DNA of 64,000 bases, taken from contig CAVUYZ010000005.1 in NCBI GenBank assembly GCA_963745865.1, positions 144,942 through 208,941 of the forward strand, given 5' to 3'. The notes below the pieces were generated by a model that was not told where the DNA came from, did not search any database, and was given only the letters and a program-made list of their open reading frames with translations. The translations under genes and the position numbers were made by a program. The stretch's first letter is position 1. Every line of letters begins with the position of its first letter. Shown here piece by piece: positions 54,613 through 63,275 of this stretch. The stretch comes from JAHEDH01 sp963745865. Its GTDB lineage: Bacteria > Actinomycetota > Acidimicrobiia > Spongiisociales > ZC4RG35.

Positions 54613-55185
54613 TCAGCCGTGCAACGCTCTGATCGTACGGTTGGCAAGGCTCACGCGACCGGCGAGCGTTCGGGCGACGAAGACGTGAAGCTGTGCGGCG
54701 GCGGCAGTGTCGTCGAGGCACAGTCGGTCGAAGGACTCCGGTGACAGATGGAGGACCTCGCAGTCGCGTTCTGCCACGACCGTCGCGGTGCACCGCTCCC
54801 CTCGGTACAGGCTGATCTCCCCGAGCACCGTTCCTTCGAGAAGCGTGCGAAGTCGGACTCGCTCGCCTGTTCGGTCGTCGAGCAGCACGGTTGCTCTGCC
54901 GGAGGTGATCAAGAAGATCCCGGGTGCTTCCTCGCCCTGCACCATCAGATTGTCGCCCGCAGCGATGCGCTTCGACTCGAGGTACGGGTCCAGCTGGTCG
55001 AGCAATTCGTCCGGACGTGGACGCCGATGTGACACAGAGACATCGAAATCTTCGAGGATTCGGTCCTCGCACCACGCCATGGCGTGATCGAGGCTCGGCT
55101 CCTCGCCAACGCCCCCGTATTGGTGGACAAGGGATGAGAATTGCCCGCTGTGAACGGCGGACAGGGTGGAGAGCAGCATCGTCAC
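54613..55185 (-). CDS. Cyclic nucleotide-binding domain protein (SulP-tail-like)
   Basis: 190 residues. The N-terminal 60 residues (PSLDHAMAWCEDRILEDFDV) resemble the link after the STAS domain in SulP sulfate transporters. The rest is a cNMP-binding beta-roll: IAAGDNLMVQGEEAPGIFLI, ERVRLRTLLEGTVLGEISLY and the phosphate-binding-cassette stretch GEISLYRGERCTATVVAE. A stop in frame a little upstream shows it is a separate protein now. Start GTG at 55185 or ATG at 55179. It probably senses cAMP or cGMP; the neighbouring cyclase is the obvious source. Confidence 0.8.
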   Translation of the reverse strand: MTMLLSTLSAVHSGQFSSLVHQYGGVGEEPSLDHAMAWCEDRILEDFDVSVSHRRPRPDELLDQLDPYLESKRIAAGDNLMVQGEEAPGIFLITSGRATVLLDDRTGERVRLRTLLEGTVLGEISLYRGERCTATVVAERDCEVLHLSPESFDRLCLDDTAAAAQLHVFVARTLAGRVSLANRTIRALHG

Positions 55186-55248
55186 GTCTCTGGCTTGGGC
55201 GACTGTGCCGCATCTTCACGAGACGGGCGACGACGAGGGTGATCACGG

Positions 55249-56100
55249 TCAGGGTCGACCGATATCGACGACGGTCCCCTCGCGGGCGGCCTCGACGATG
55301 ACCTCACTACTGGTGCCGAGTATTTGTTCGATCTCGGCCACTTCGGCATCGGTTCGGCTCGGATCGTGGTGGAAGAGCAACGCTCGCTTCGCGCCACATC
55401 GTCGAGCGAGCTCGACGGCGTATTCGGCGGCGGAGTGGCCGTAATCGGCTCGGATCGGAAGCTCGACAGCCGTGTATTGGGCATCGTGGACGACGACGTC
55501 GACGCCTGCGCACAGGTCCAACGCAGCCTGGTGATACGGGCCCAGACCGTCGGGTCCGGGCCCGAGGGCTCCGGCAGGACCGTGGTCTGAGAGATAAGCG
55601 AGGCTGCCGTTGCCGTCGCTGATGCGGTACCCGAACGTGCGACCGCCTTTGTGGGGGATCTCGCGCGCGATGACCTCGAAGCCTTCGATCGTGTGGTGCC
55701 CTTGGTCGATCGAGTCGAACGACCACGATCCCTGCAGCTCGGTCGGGGCAATCGGGAAGGCGGGAGGCGACATGAATCGGCTCAGGAGTTCGATCGCGGG
55801 TGCACCCTGTTCGGGCACGAGCAACCGGGTGCGAGCGTCAGGGCGGTCGCCGCCCCGGAAGAACGGCAGCCCGTGGGTGTGGTCCCAGTGGAGGTGACCC
55901 AACAGGATCGAGCCTGCGAAGGCCTGACCATCGAGGAGCGTATCGACGTTCCGAAGCCCGGTTCCCGCATCGAGGATCAGACGCGGCGCCGCTGCGTCGT
56001 CGTGGGCGATGGCAATGCACGAGGTGTTGCCGCCGACCCCTACGAATTCGGAGCCCGGCGCCGGGGTGGAACCCCGGACGCCGCACAGATGGATCCTCAC
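55249..56100 (-). CDS. MBL-fold metallohydrolase, possible cyclic-nucleotide phosphodiesterase
   Basis: 283 residues. It starts MRIHLCGVRGSTPAPGSEFV and GGNTSC, the opening of the PhnP/RNase Z-like MBL branch that includes some cyclic-nucleotide phosphodiesterases. The metal motif is LLGHLHWDHTHGLPFF (HxHxDH), with further His in YGHSAAEYAVELARR and LFHHDP and the Asp in YLSDHGPAG. All zinc ligands appear present. The GTG start overlaps the stop of the upstream cNMP-binding gene by four bases. A cAMP phosphodiesterase role is inferred from these neighbours only. Confidence 0.85.
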   Translation of the reverse strand: MRIHLCGVRGSTPAPGSEFVGVGGNTSCIAIAHDDAAAPRLILDAGTGLRNVDTLLDGQAFAGSILLGHLHWDHTHGLPFFRGGDRPDARTRLLVPEQGAPAIELLSRFMSPPAFPIAPTELQGSWSFDSIDQGHHTIEGFEVIAREIPHKGGRTFGYRISDGNGSLAYLSDHGPAGALGPGPDGLGPYHQAALDLCAGVDVVVHDAQYTAVELPIRADYGHSAAEYAVELARRCGAKRALLFHHDPSRTDAEVAEIEQILGTSSEVIVEAAREGTVVDIGRP

Positions 56101-57104
56101 TGTTCCTCGCGGCGATGGCCAGTCGACAGCTCAGCCAGCTTCTCGCGATCGATCCCGTCGGGTGGGACCGCAGCAACCTTGCAGTCGGTGACGGCCCGCA
56201 GCGTCGCGGTCCGAGATCCGCCCTCGAGTACCGCCCGCTCACCGAGCACCGCACCCGGTCCGACCTCGGCGATCTGCTCGCCGTCGACCTCCACGACCAA
56301 CACGCCGTTGAGCAGGAGAAACAGATCCTCGCTCGGCGATCCCTGTTCCACGAGCGTGGTCCCCTCAGCCACTCGCCGGATCTCGGGCTTGTGGTCGCCG
56401 CGCATGATGCGCTCCTGCAATTGGCGCTCGAGCAACGTCTCCACTTCGGTGACCAGCGCCGGCGAGTCCTCATCGCCCCACGGGGTCCGTCGACCGAAGG
56501 ACTCGTTCATCCACTTCTTGTACTCCGCAACGCTGCTCTTGGCGACGAGCGTTCCGTCGTTGAACACCCAGTGCCGGGGGAAGCCGGATGCCCCGATCAG
56601 CCCACCCGCATGGGTGCCGTCGGCGTGGATCGTCAACTCGACGGTCGTCCACACATTCGGGGCGAAGAACTGGATGAACGGTGGGCGCGTGACCGCCCGA
56701 GGCATGGGAGCACCGGTTCTGCCGCCCGTTGTCTGGGTGAACCGGACCGCGCCAGGCGTGACGTCGGGCTCGGATCGCAGATCCGGCAAGCTCACGGCAG
56801 GGACCGTGATCGAACCCAGTCCGAGTCCCACCGTGGTTGCCCCCATCAGGCCTCCGCCGGAGTATCCGAAATCGGTGATGTCCCCGCCCTCATCGACGTC
56901 GACGTAGGCCCTCAGCTCGTTGGCAAAGCGGAAACGGTCATTCGCCCGCAGATCGTCGAGGGTGGCGTGCATGTCATCGCCGAGGCTGTCGGGCGGCGGT
57001 TGATCATGATGCGCCAACTTCATCAGGGTGGCGGCCTTGCCCATCCCTTCGAGCAGGTCCGACGGAATCCATGACACGGTGGCGATGGTGTGTTCGATAC
57101 GCAT
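56097..57104 (-). CDS. Two-domain protein with C-terminal cyclic nucleotide-binding domain
   Basis: 335 residues from the ATG at 57104 (CCAGGAGG seven bases upstream; the longer open frame lacks this). The N-terminal 220 residues (VSWIPSDLLEGMGKAATLMK, DDMHATLDDLRANDRFRFAN, ITDFGYSGGGLMGATTVGL, GASGFPRHWVFNDG) form a domain I know only as conserved in actinobacteria. The C-terminal cNMP-binding domain reads EGTTLVEQGSPSEDLFLLLN, GPGAVLGERAVLEGGSRTAT and LRAVTDCKVAAVPPDGID. The phosphate cassette GERAVLEGGSRTAT is complete. It is divergent from the cyclase and co-transcribed with the MBL gene. Confidence 0.85.
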   Translation of the reverse strand: MRIEHTIATVSWIPSDLLEGMGKAATLMKLAHHDQPPPDSLGDDMHATLDDLRANDRFRFANELRAYVDVDEGGDITDFGYSGGGLMGATTVGLGLGSITVPAVSLPDLRSEPDVTPGAVRFTQTTGGRTGAPMPRAVTRPPFIQFFAPNVWTTVELTIHADGTHAGGLIGASGFPRHWVFNDGTLVAKSSVAEYKKWMNESFGRRTPWGDEDSPALVTEVETLLERQLQERIMRGDHKPEIRRVAEGTTLVEQGSPSEDLFLLLNGVLVVEVDGEQIAEVGPGAVLGERAVLEGGSRTATLRAVTDCKVAAVPPDGIDREKLAELSTGHRREEQ

Positions 57105-57278
57105 TGTTGGCCTCCTGGTTCGGGTTCCAGTGTGCGGCATCATTCGACTCCGAGCCAGGGTGATTTCCCTTTGATATGTGGGTGCTGGCACCACCGTAGG
57201 ATTGGGCGTCCACACGCTGGGCATCCCGGTCACGATTTGCCATGCTGGTGACACGTCTGACTCGTCCAAGGGGCCGCC

Positions 57279-58583
57279 ATGCCGATAACCGTGTTCCTCG
57301 CCGACGACAACCTCATTGTTCGGGAGGGTGTCAAAGCGCTCCTCGAGCTCGAGGAGGACTTCGAGGTCGTCGGTCAGGGTGCCGATTACGACGAGCTGGT
57401 CGGAGGCGCCGAGGCTACCCAAGCCCAGGTGATCGTCACCGACATTCGCATGCCGCCCAACTTTTCACGCGAGGGGATCGAGGCGGCCAAGGAGGTCCGG
57501 AAACGGCACCCGGGCACCGGAGTCGTGATTCTGTCCCAGTACGACGATCCCGACTACGCCGTGTCCTTGTTGTCCGAAGGCGCAGCCGGGTACGCGTATC
57601 TCCTGAAGGATCGTGTGGGGGAAGGTGACCAGCTGGCGAGGGCCGTGCGCGAAGTGGCCGCTGGCGGGTCATTGCTCGATTCGAAGATCGTCGAAGGACT
57701 GGTGAACCCGGTACTCGTCGATGGGGCGCTCTCGAACCGTGAAGAAGAGCTGCTTCGCCTGGTGGCCGAGGGACGGTCGGTGAAGGCGATCGCTGCGAGT
57801 CTCGACACCACGGCCTCCGATGCAAATGCTGCCATCGAGTCGCTCTTCAGCAAGCTCGCCGAAGGATTGGCCGCGGGGCGCTCGGACAGCCTCGACCGGC
57901 TCAAGATGCTGCAACAGGCCATCGTCGATGGCAAGGAGCAGGGTGAAGCGCTCGGTCGGCTCCTGCCCGGTGGTGTGGCGGCTCAGATCATCCGAGAAGG
58001 GCGGCGGCCTGGGGAGACGGAGGAACTGATGGTGACGGTGTTGATGTCCGACATCCGCGGCTACACCACCATCGCCGAACACGCCGAGCCGAGCGTGTTG
58101 GCCGGCCAGCTCCACCAGCATCGGGCCGCCATGAACCGCGCCATCATCGGCGAGTCCGGAACGGTGATGCAGTTCGTCGGTGACGCGGTCATGGCGGTGT
58201 TCGGAGCGCCGGTACCCCAAGCCGACCACGCCGAGCGGGCGGTGGCTGCCGCCATCGCCATGCATGCGGCTCAGTCCGAACTGAATGCGCAGTGGGAACC
58301 AGATGGACTCCGACCGTTTGGCCTCGGCATCGGAGTGTCCACGGGCCTGGTGGCGGCGGCGCTTCTCGGCTCCGAGGAGCGGCTCGAGTATTCGGTGGTG
58401 GGTGACACGGTGAACCTCACCCAACGCCTCCAACAATGGGCCGAGCCCGGTGAGACGGTTCTGAGTGAGCCGACATGGAGCGCCATCGAGAACACGCCCG
58501 ATGCGGACCCGCTCGAACCGGCGATGGTCAAGGGCCGAGATACGCCAGTGGGCGCATATCGATTCCCGCCGAGGCAGAAATGA
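57279..58583 (+). CDS. Response regulator fused to a class III adenylate cyclase
   Basis: 434 residues. Receiver domain at 1-125 (FLADDNLIVREGVKALLELE, VIVTDIRMPP phospho-Asp, YLLKDRVGE Lys); a weak LuxR-like helix-turn-helix at about 150-200 (LSNREEELLRLVAEGRSVKA); a helical linker; class III cyclase at about 245-434 with both metal-binding Asp (VLMSDIRGYTTIAE and QFVGDAVMAVFGA), the VVGDTVNLTQRLQ block, and LGIGVSTGLVAAALLG. All core residues seem present, so phosphorylation may switch cAMP synthesis. It is first in an operon with the two kinases and divergent from cNMP-binding genes. Confidence 0.9.
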   Translation: MPITVFLADDNLIVREGVKALLELEEDFEVVGQGADYDELVGGAEATQAQVIVTDIRMPPNFSREGIEAAKEVRKRHPGTGVVILSQYDDPDYAVSLLSEGAAGYAYLLKDRVGEGDQLARAVREVAAGGSLLDSKIVEGLVNPVLVDGALSNREEELLRLVAEGRSVKAIAASLDTTASDANAAIESLFSKLAEGLAAGRSDSLDRLKMLQQAIVDGKEQGEALGRLLPGGVAAQIIREGRRPGETEELMVTVLMSDIRGYTTIAEHAEPSVLAGQLHQHRAAMNRAIIGESGTVMQFVGDAVMAVFGAPVPQADHAERAVAAAIAMHAAQSELNAQWEPDGLRPFGLGIGVSTGLVAAALLGSEERLEYSVVGDTVNLTQRLQQWAEPGETVLSEPTWSAIENTPDADPLEPAMVKGRDTPVGAYRFPPRQK

Positions 58584-58671
58584 CCCTGACCGATGGCTGT
58601 TGGCATGGCACCAGGAGGGTCGTGTCGACGGCGATGCTGATGGCGTTTGGCGATATCCATGCTGAGCCGGC

Positions 58672-60759
58672 ATGAACGATCTCCTCGATGGTCGGGCGTG
58701 GCCAAGACGCCTCCTGGTCGCGGGTGTCGCCGTTTACGTCGTATCGGTCGCCGTCGTTGTTGGGGTGCAGTGGCGGAGTTACGAGATCTTCACGCTGATC
58801 GCCTTCGGAGCGTACGTCCTGGTTGGCGGCCTGATCGTGATGCGGCGTGACAACAACCTTGGGCTCATGCTGGTGGCGTACGGCTCGATCTGGGCCATGG
58901 TGTCGAGCTTGGGTGTCACTGCGGAGGCCCTCGACGAAGCGGGACGCACTGGTGCCGCGAGTTGGGTGTCGCTCGGTGCCATGGTCGCCTCGGTCTCGAC
59001 GATCTGGCTCCTCGCTGCCATGTGGCTCGTCTTCCCCGATGGGCGGACGAGTACGGTCGGCGATCGGAGGCTGCTGTGGGGAAGCGGCGCGCTCGCCGCC
59101 GTCGCGACGGTCATGAGCATCTTCTCCACACCGCAGATCCTCCCGGAGACCAAAGCGTTCCCACACCCCTTTGTCGCAGACGAACTCGCGCGCACCCTCT
59201 ACAACATCACGCAGGTCGTGACCGTCCTCTTCTTCTTCTTCGCCTATGTCACTGCCGGGAAGCTGATCTTCAGAATGCGGCATGGTGACTCGATCGAACG
59301 TCGGCAGGTCGGTTGGATAGCGGCGTCGGTGATCGCCAACATCACGATTCTGATCGGCAATGTGAGCTTGGCTCCGCTCGGCACGGAAGATCGCGCGTTC
59401 CTGATGATCGACGCCGTGGGACTGGTGCTCATACCCCTTGGGATCGGGGTGGCGATCTTCAGGTACCGGCTCTACGACCTTGACCTGATCGTCTCCAAAT
59501 CGGTCACCTACCTCGGATTGGCGGCGACGATCGCACTGCTCTATGCGGCAGTGGTCGTCGGTCCTCTCCTCATCATCGGAGCACCCGACGAAGCCGGCCC
59601 GGGCCTCCTGCTCCCGATCGTGGCGACAGCAGTGGTGGCGGTCGTGTTCGAGCCGATCCGGTCTCGGCTGCAGCGGTGGGCGAATCGACTCGTGTATGGA
59701 CATCGCGCGAGCCCGTACGAGGTGTTGTCGAGTGTCACAGCGCAACTGTCGGATACCTCTGTCGAGAACGGTGTGGATGGCCTCGCCAGGCTGCTGGTCG
59801 AAGGGACCGGAGCGGAGCGTTCGATCGTGTGGTTCAGGAGTGGTGGCGCACTTCGACCCGAGGGTGTGTTCCCGCCTGAGTCCGCAGGCTCGATGGAGTC
59901 GGTACCGATTGGTGGTTTGGTCGACGACGAGTTCACGGAGTCTCGTTCGGTCTCGCATCGCGGAGAGTTGTTCGGAGCGGTGAGCATCACGAAGTCCCGA
60001 AACGATCCGATCACACCTGGCGACAGCGAGCTGTTGTCAGACGTTGCGGCGGGTGCGGGGTTGTTGTTGCGGAACATCGGCTTGAACCGCGAGTTGGAGA
60101 TGCGGGCGGATGAGGTGCGGGCGTCACGGCGGCGTTTGATTTCGGCGCAGGATGCTGAGCGTCATCGCCTTGAGCGCGATCTGCACGACGGGGCGCAGCA
60201 GCAAGTGGTGGCCTTGAAGGTGAAATTGGGTATAGCGAAGACGATTGCCGGGCGTGAGGGTGCTGACGAGATCGTTGGCCGGGTGGCTGCCTTGGCTGAT
60301 GAGACCCAGCAGGCGGTGGATTCGTTGCGGGCGGTGGCGCATGGGATCTATCCGCCGTTGTTGGAGTCGGACGGGTTGGAGGCGGCGCTTCGCGCCGCCG
60401 AACGCTCGTCGTCGATACCACTCGCGGTTGATGCTTCCGGGCTCACCCGGTATGCCCGTCCGATCGAAGAAACCGTCTACTTCTCCGTGCTGGAAACCGT
60501 CGAACGGGCCCGAATGGCCGGGGCAACGAACGTAGCTGCCCGACTCGGTGTGCTCGACGACGAGTTGGTGATGAGCGTCGGTCTGGATCGGGTGATGGAC
60601 ATCGACCTCACCGACGTCGCCGACCGAGTCGATGCGGCCGGCGGGACGCTCACCATCGATCGTGTCGACGGCGGGACCGCACTCATGGCCCGATTCCCCA
60701 TGTCCGCTTCGACCGCCGTGGCACCATCGCCTCCGAATCTCATATCGGAGCCGTCGTGA
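58672..60759 (+). CDS. Sensor kinase A: His present, ATPase domain degenerate
   Basis: 695 residues. About ten N-terminal membrane segments end in FRYRLYDLDLIVSKSVTYLG. A GAF-like domain follows at about 365-475, then a HisKA_3 dimerisation domain with an intact ERHRLERDLHDGAQQQ (His505). The ATPase part is recognisable by alignment to kinase B (VYFSVLETVERAR against VYFSVLEAMQNTA), but the N-box Asn is Arg612, and the DxGxG (G1) and G2 motifs are gone (MSVGLDRVMD, LTDVADRVDAAGG). It can therefore probably be phosphorylated but not bind ATP. The stop overlaps kinase B (GTGA). Confidence 0.88.
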   Translation: MNDLLDGRAWPRRLLVAGVAVYVVSVAVVVGVQWRSYEIFTLIAFGAYVLVGGLIVMRRDNNLGLMLVAYGSIWAMVSSLGVTAEALDEAGRTGAASWVSLGAMVASVSTIWLLAAMWLVFPDGRTSTVGDRRLLWGSGALAAVATVMSIFSTPQILPETKAFPHPFVADELARTLYNITQVVTVLFFFFAYVTAGKLIFRMRHGDSIERRQVGWIAASVIANITILIGNVSLAPLGTEDRAFLMIDAVGLVLIPLGIGVAIFRYRLYDLDLIVSKSVTYLGLAATIALLYAAVVVGPLLIIGAPDEAGPGLLLPIVATAVVAVVFEPIRSRLQRWANRLVYGHRASPYEVLSSVTAQLSDTSVENGVDGLARLLVEGTGAERSIVWFRSGGALRPEGVFPPESAGSMESVPIGGLVDDEFTESRSVSHRGELFGAVSITKSRNDPITPGDSELLSDVAAGAGLLLRNIGLNRELEMRADEVRASRRRLISAQDAERHRLERDLHDGAQQQVVALKVKLGIAKTIAGREGADEIVGRVAALADETQQAVDSLRAVAHGIYPPLLESDGLEAALRAAERSSSIPLAVDASGLTRYARPIEETVYFSVLETVERARMAGATNVAARLGVLDDELVMSVGLDRVMDIDLTDVADRVDAAGGTLTIDRVDGGTALMARFPMSASTAVAPSPPNLISEPS

Positions 60760-62825
60760 CTGCCACCATCACGCGAAGAGGGAAGTTCCAACTGCTGGTC
60801 GCGGTGGCCGTGTATCTCGCCGCAGCCGGGACAATCGTTCTCTTGGGCTCGCCACTCGATCTGGGACAGGCCGTCGCCAACGGCGCATTCATGGCGATCG
60901 GAGCGCTCATCGTCGTGCGCAAGCCCGGCAACGTCGTTGGTCTGCTGCTCGTGGCGTTCGGGGTGCTGTGGAATTCGATCCACGCTGCCGATGTGACGGC
61001 AGCCTGGTACGCGGAGACGGGTGACGTCGAACTCGCCAGTTGGATCACCTTCGTGTTCAGCCCGCTCGTCCCGTTCGGTATTTGGATCCAGATACCGATG
61101 ATCCTCCTCTTTCCCCACGGTCGGGTTGAATCGGCCTGGGACCGCAGGTTCCTCTGGGGCACCGGGCTCTACGCGTCGCTGGCGGCGCTGTTCTCATTGC
61201 TTGCGCGGAACGTTTCTCTGACGGATCCAACCGAAATGGGCTATCCCCATCCGTTTCTCGACGCCGAGTTCGCCGACCGGTTGGGGAGCGTCCTGGAACC
61301 GTTGACGGTGTTGCCTCTCTTTCTGGCCTTCCTCGTAGCAGCGATCCGATTGATCATGAGAGGTCGCCGAAGTGACGGCGTCGAGCGACGACAGATCGGA
61401 TGGGTTGGATTCGCATTCGGTGTGTACTTCGTGCTCGGCATCTCCAACGGCATCTTCGACCCGCTCGGAGCGTACGAGGGCGGCTTTTCCTTCTTCGACG
61501 CGGTGGTGGTGCTGGTGGTCCCGATTGCGATTGCGATTGCGATTTTCCGTTTTCGGTTGTACGAGATCGATCGCATTCTGTCCCGGTCGGTGACGTTCGG
61601 CGGGTTGGCGGTGTTCATCGCCGGGGTGTATGTCGCTGTGGTCGTTGGACTCGGCCAGTTGTTCGGTGGGGATGCTGGGTTCGGGTTGTCGGTGGTGGCG
61701 ACGGTGATGGTCGCTTTGGCGTTTCAGCCGGTACGGCGGCGGGTGGAGCAATGGGCGAATCGTTTGGTGTACGGGGAGCGGGCGACACCTCATGAAGTGT
61801 TGGTGCGGTTCTCGCATCGGTCGTCTGAGTTGTCCGACGAGGAGTTGATGGATCGGATTCCCCGTCTGATCGTGGATGGGACGGGAGCGACATCGGCGGC
61901 ATTGTGGACGAGGTCGGAAGATGGATTCCGGACGGGGTCGTCATGGCCGGCTGGCGGTGCTCCTCGGGCGCTCGATGGCACTGGTGCTTTCGAGGATCCG
62001 GTGGCGGACTTCTCGGTGCCGGTGTTTCACGACGGTGAGTTGCTGGGCGGGTTGTCGCTGGTGAAGGCGGAGGGTGAGTCGGTGACTCCTACCGAACAGG
62101 CGTTGCTGGCTGATCTGGCGTCGGGTTTGGGATTGGCGTTGCGAAACGCACAGCTCACCGGTCAGTTGCGTCGCCAGGTCGCGGCGTTGGAGTCGTCGCG
62201 GGAGCGGGTGCTGGCGGCGGCTGATGCAGCCCGCCGGGAGTTGGAGAACACGCTCGACAGTGGGCCGCAGCAACAGTTGGTGGCGTTGAAGGTGAAGCTG
62301 GGTCCCACCCGGAAGCGGGCGGAGCAGTTGGGGGCGGTGAAGGCGGCTGGCTTGTTGGCTCAGTTGGAACAGCAGGCTGGTGAGGCCATCAGATCGGTAC
62401 GTGAATTTGCGGGGGGAATCTATCCGCCATTGTTGGAGGCTGAGGGTCTCGTGGTGGCGATCGGCCAGCAGGCGCGTGCTATGGCGGTTCCCGTTTCGGT
62501 AGTCGGGGGAGGGGTGGGCCGATTCTCCCGGGAGGTAGAGGCCGCGGTGTATTTCTCGGTCCTGGAGGCGATGCAGAACACCGCCAAGTATGCCAACGCC
62601 CCTTCGGTCACGGTCACGCTCGCTGTCGCCGCCAGGATGCTCACGTTCGCGGTTGTCGATGACGGCGACGGATTCGACGCGGCCAAAGTGACACGCGGCG
62701 CTGGGCTGAACGGGATCGCCGACCGACTCGACACCGTCGGCGGCTCCATTCACATCGAATCCGCGCCTGGGGCCGGCACGACCATCACCGGATCGATCCC
62801 CGTCCTCGAATCGATAGAGGTCTAG
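60756..62825 (+). CDS. Sensor kinase B: ATPase domain intact, phospho-acceptor His replaced by Asp
   Basis: 689 residues, paralogue of kinase A with the same layout (membrane segments to FRFRLYEIDRILSRSVTFGG, GAF, dimerisation, ATPase). The H-box reads RRELENTLDSGPQQQLVAL where kinase A has ERDLHDGAQQQ, so Asp501 stands at the His position. The ATPase domain is complete: N-box EAMQNTAKYA (Asn608), G1 VVDDGDGFD (635-639), G2 RGAGLNGIADR and GAGTTITGSIP. The GTG start is translationally coupled to kinase A. It is most simply read as the ATP-donating partner of kinase A in a heterodimer. Confidence 0.88.
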   Translation: MTATITRRGKFQLLVAVAVYLAAAGTIVLLGSPLDLGQAVANGAFMAIGALIVVRKPGNVVGLLLVAFGVLWNSIHAADVTAAWYAETGDVELASWITFVFSPLVPFGIWIQIPMILLFPHGRVESAWDRRFLWGTGLYASLAALFSLLARNVSLTDPTEMGYPHPFLDAEFADRLGSVLEPLTVLPLFLAFLVAAIRLIMRGRRSDGVERRQIGWVGFAFGVYFVLGISNGIFDPLGAYEGGFSFFDAVVVLVVPIAIAIAIFRFRLYEIDRILSRSVTFGGLAVFIAGVYVAVVVGLGQLFGGDAGFGLSVVATVMVALAFQPVRRRVEQWANRLVYGERATPHEVLVRFSHRSSELSDEELMDRIPRLIVDGTGATSAALWTRSEDGFRTGSSWPAGGAPRALDGTGAFEDPVADFSVPVFHDGELLGGLSLVKAEGESVTPTEQALLADLASGLGLALRNAQLTGQLRRQVAALESSRERVLAAADAARRELENTLDSGPQQQLVALKVKLGPTRKRAEQLGAVKAAGLLAQLEQQAGEAIRSVREFAGGIYPPLLEAEGLVVAIGQQARAMAVPVSVVGGGVGRFSREVEAAVYFSVLEAMQNTAKYANAPSVTVTLAVAARMLTFAVVDDGDGFDAAKVTRGAGLNGIADRLDTVGGSIHIESAPGAGTTITGSIPVLESIEV

Positions 62826-63202
62826 GCCAAATCGGCGACGGCTGCGGCCCACGTCTCCTCGAGCGCGTCCATGCTGAACTCCGACTTGGGGAGGAATCGA
62901 ACAGCGCCGGCGGCGAGTGCTGGCTGTTCGTAGCTGCCGGACTCGTGCGTCGACATCACCAGCACACGAGGAGGTACGGCGAGCGCCATGATCCTGCGGG
63001 TGGCCTCGACGCCGTCGATGCCCGGCATCTGCACGTCCATGAGGACCAGATCGGGCTGCACATCAGCCGCTCGATCGACCGCCTGCTCGCCGTTTTCGGC
63101 CTCGCCGACGACCTCGAAACCGTCGGTCATCTCGACCACCATGCGGGCAGCCTCACGGAAGGGCTGCTGGTCGTCGACGATCAGGACACGGACTGATTCC
63201 AT
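62822..63202 (-). CDS. Single-domain response regulator (CheY-like)
   Basis: 126 residues from the ATG at 63202; the longer open frame has no support. Receiver only: VRVLIVDDQQPFREAARMVV, the phospho-Asp in LVLMDVQMPGIDGVEA, Thr-equivalent in VLVMSTHESGSY and Lys in RFLPKSEF. No output domain, so it may be a phosphate relay or sink or act by protein contact. Its stop codon overlaps that of kinase B on the other strand. Confidence 0.92.
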   Translation of the reverse strand: MESVRVLIVDDQQPFREAARMVVEMTDGFEVVGEAENGEQAVDRAADVQPDLVLMDVQMPGIDGVEATRRIMALAVPPRVLVMSTHESGSYEQPALAAGAVRFLPKSEFSMDALEETWAAAVADLA

Positions 63203-63275
63203 GCGTTCATCTTGGCACAGCATCCCGTGTCTGCCCACCTCGTTGTCCCGCCGATGATGGTGGTGCTGGCACGGG

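Noticed and set aside
55651..57074. Rightward ORFs of over 400 codons antisense to the MBL and cNMP-binding genes
   Set aside because: Shadows of the leftward genes, which have full family motifs and ribosome sites.
58528..59958. Leftward ORF of 476 codons antisense to kinase A
   Set aside because: Asp/Arg/His-rich antisense shadow; kinase A has clear membrane segments and domain motifs.
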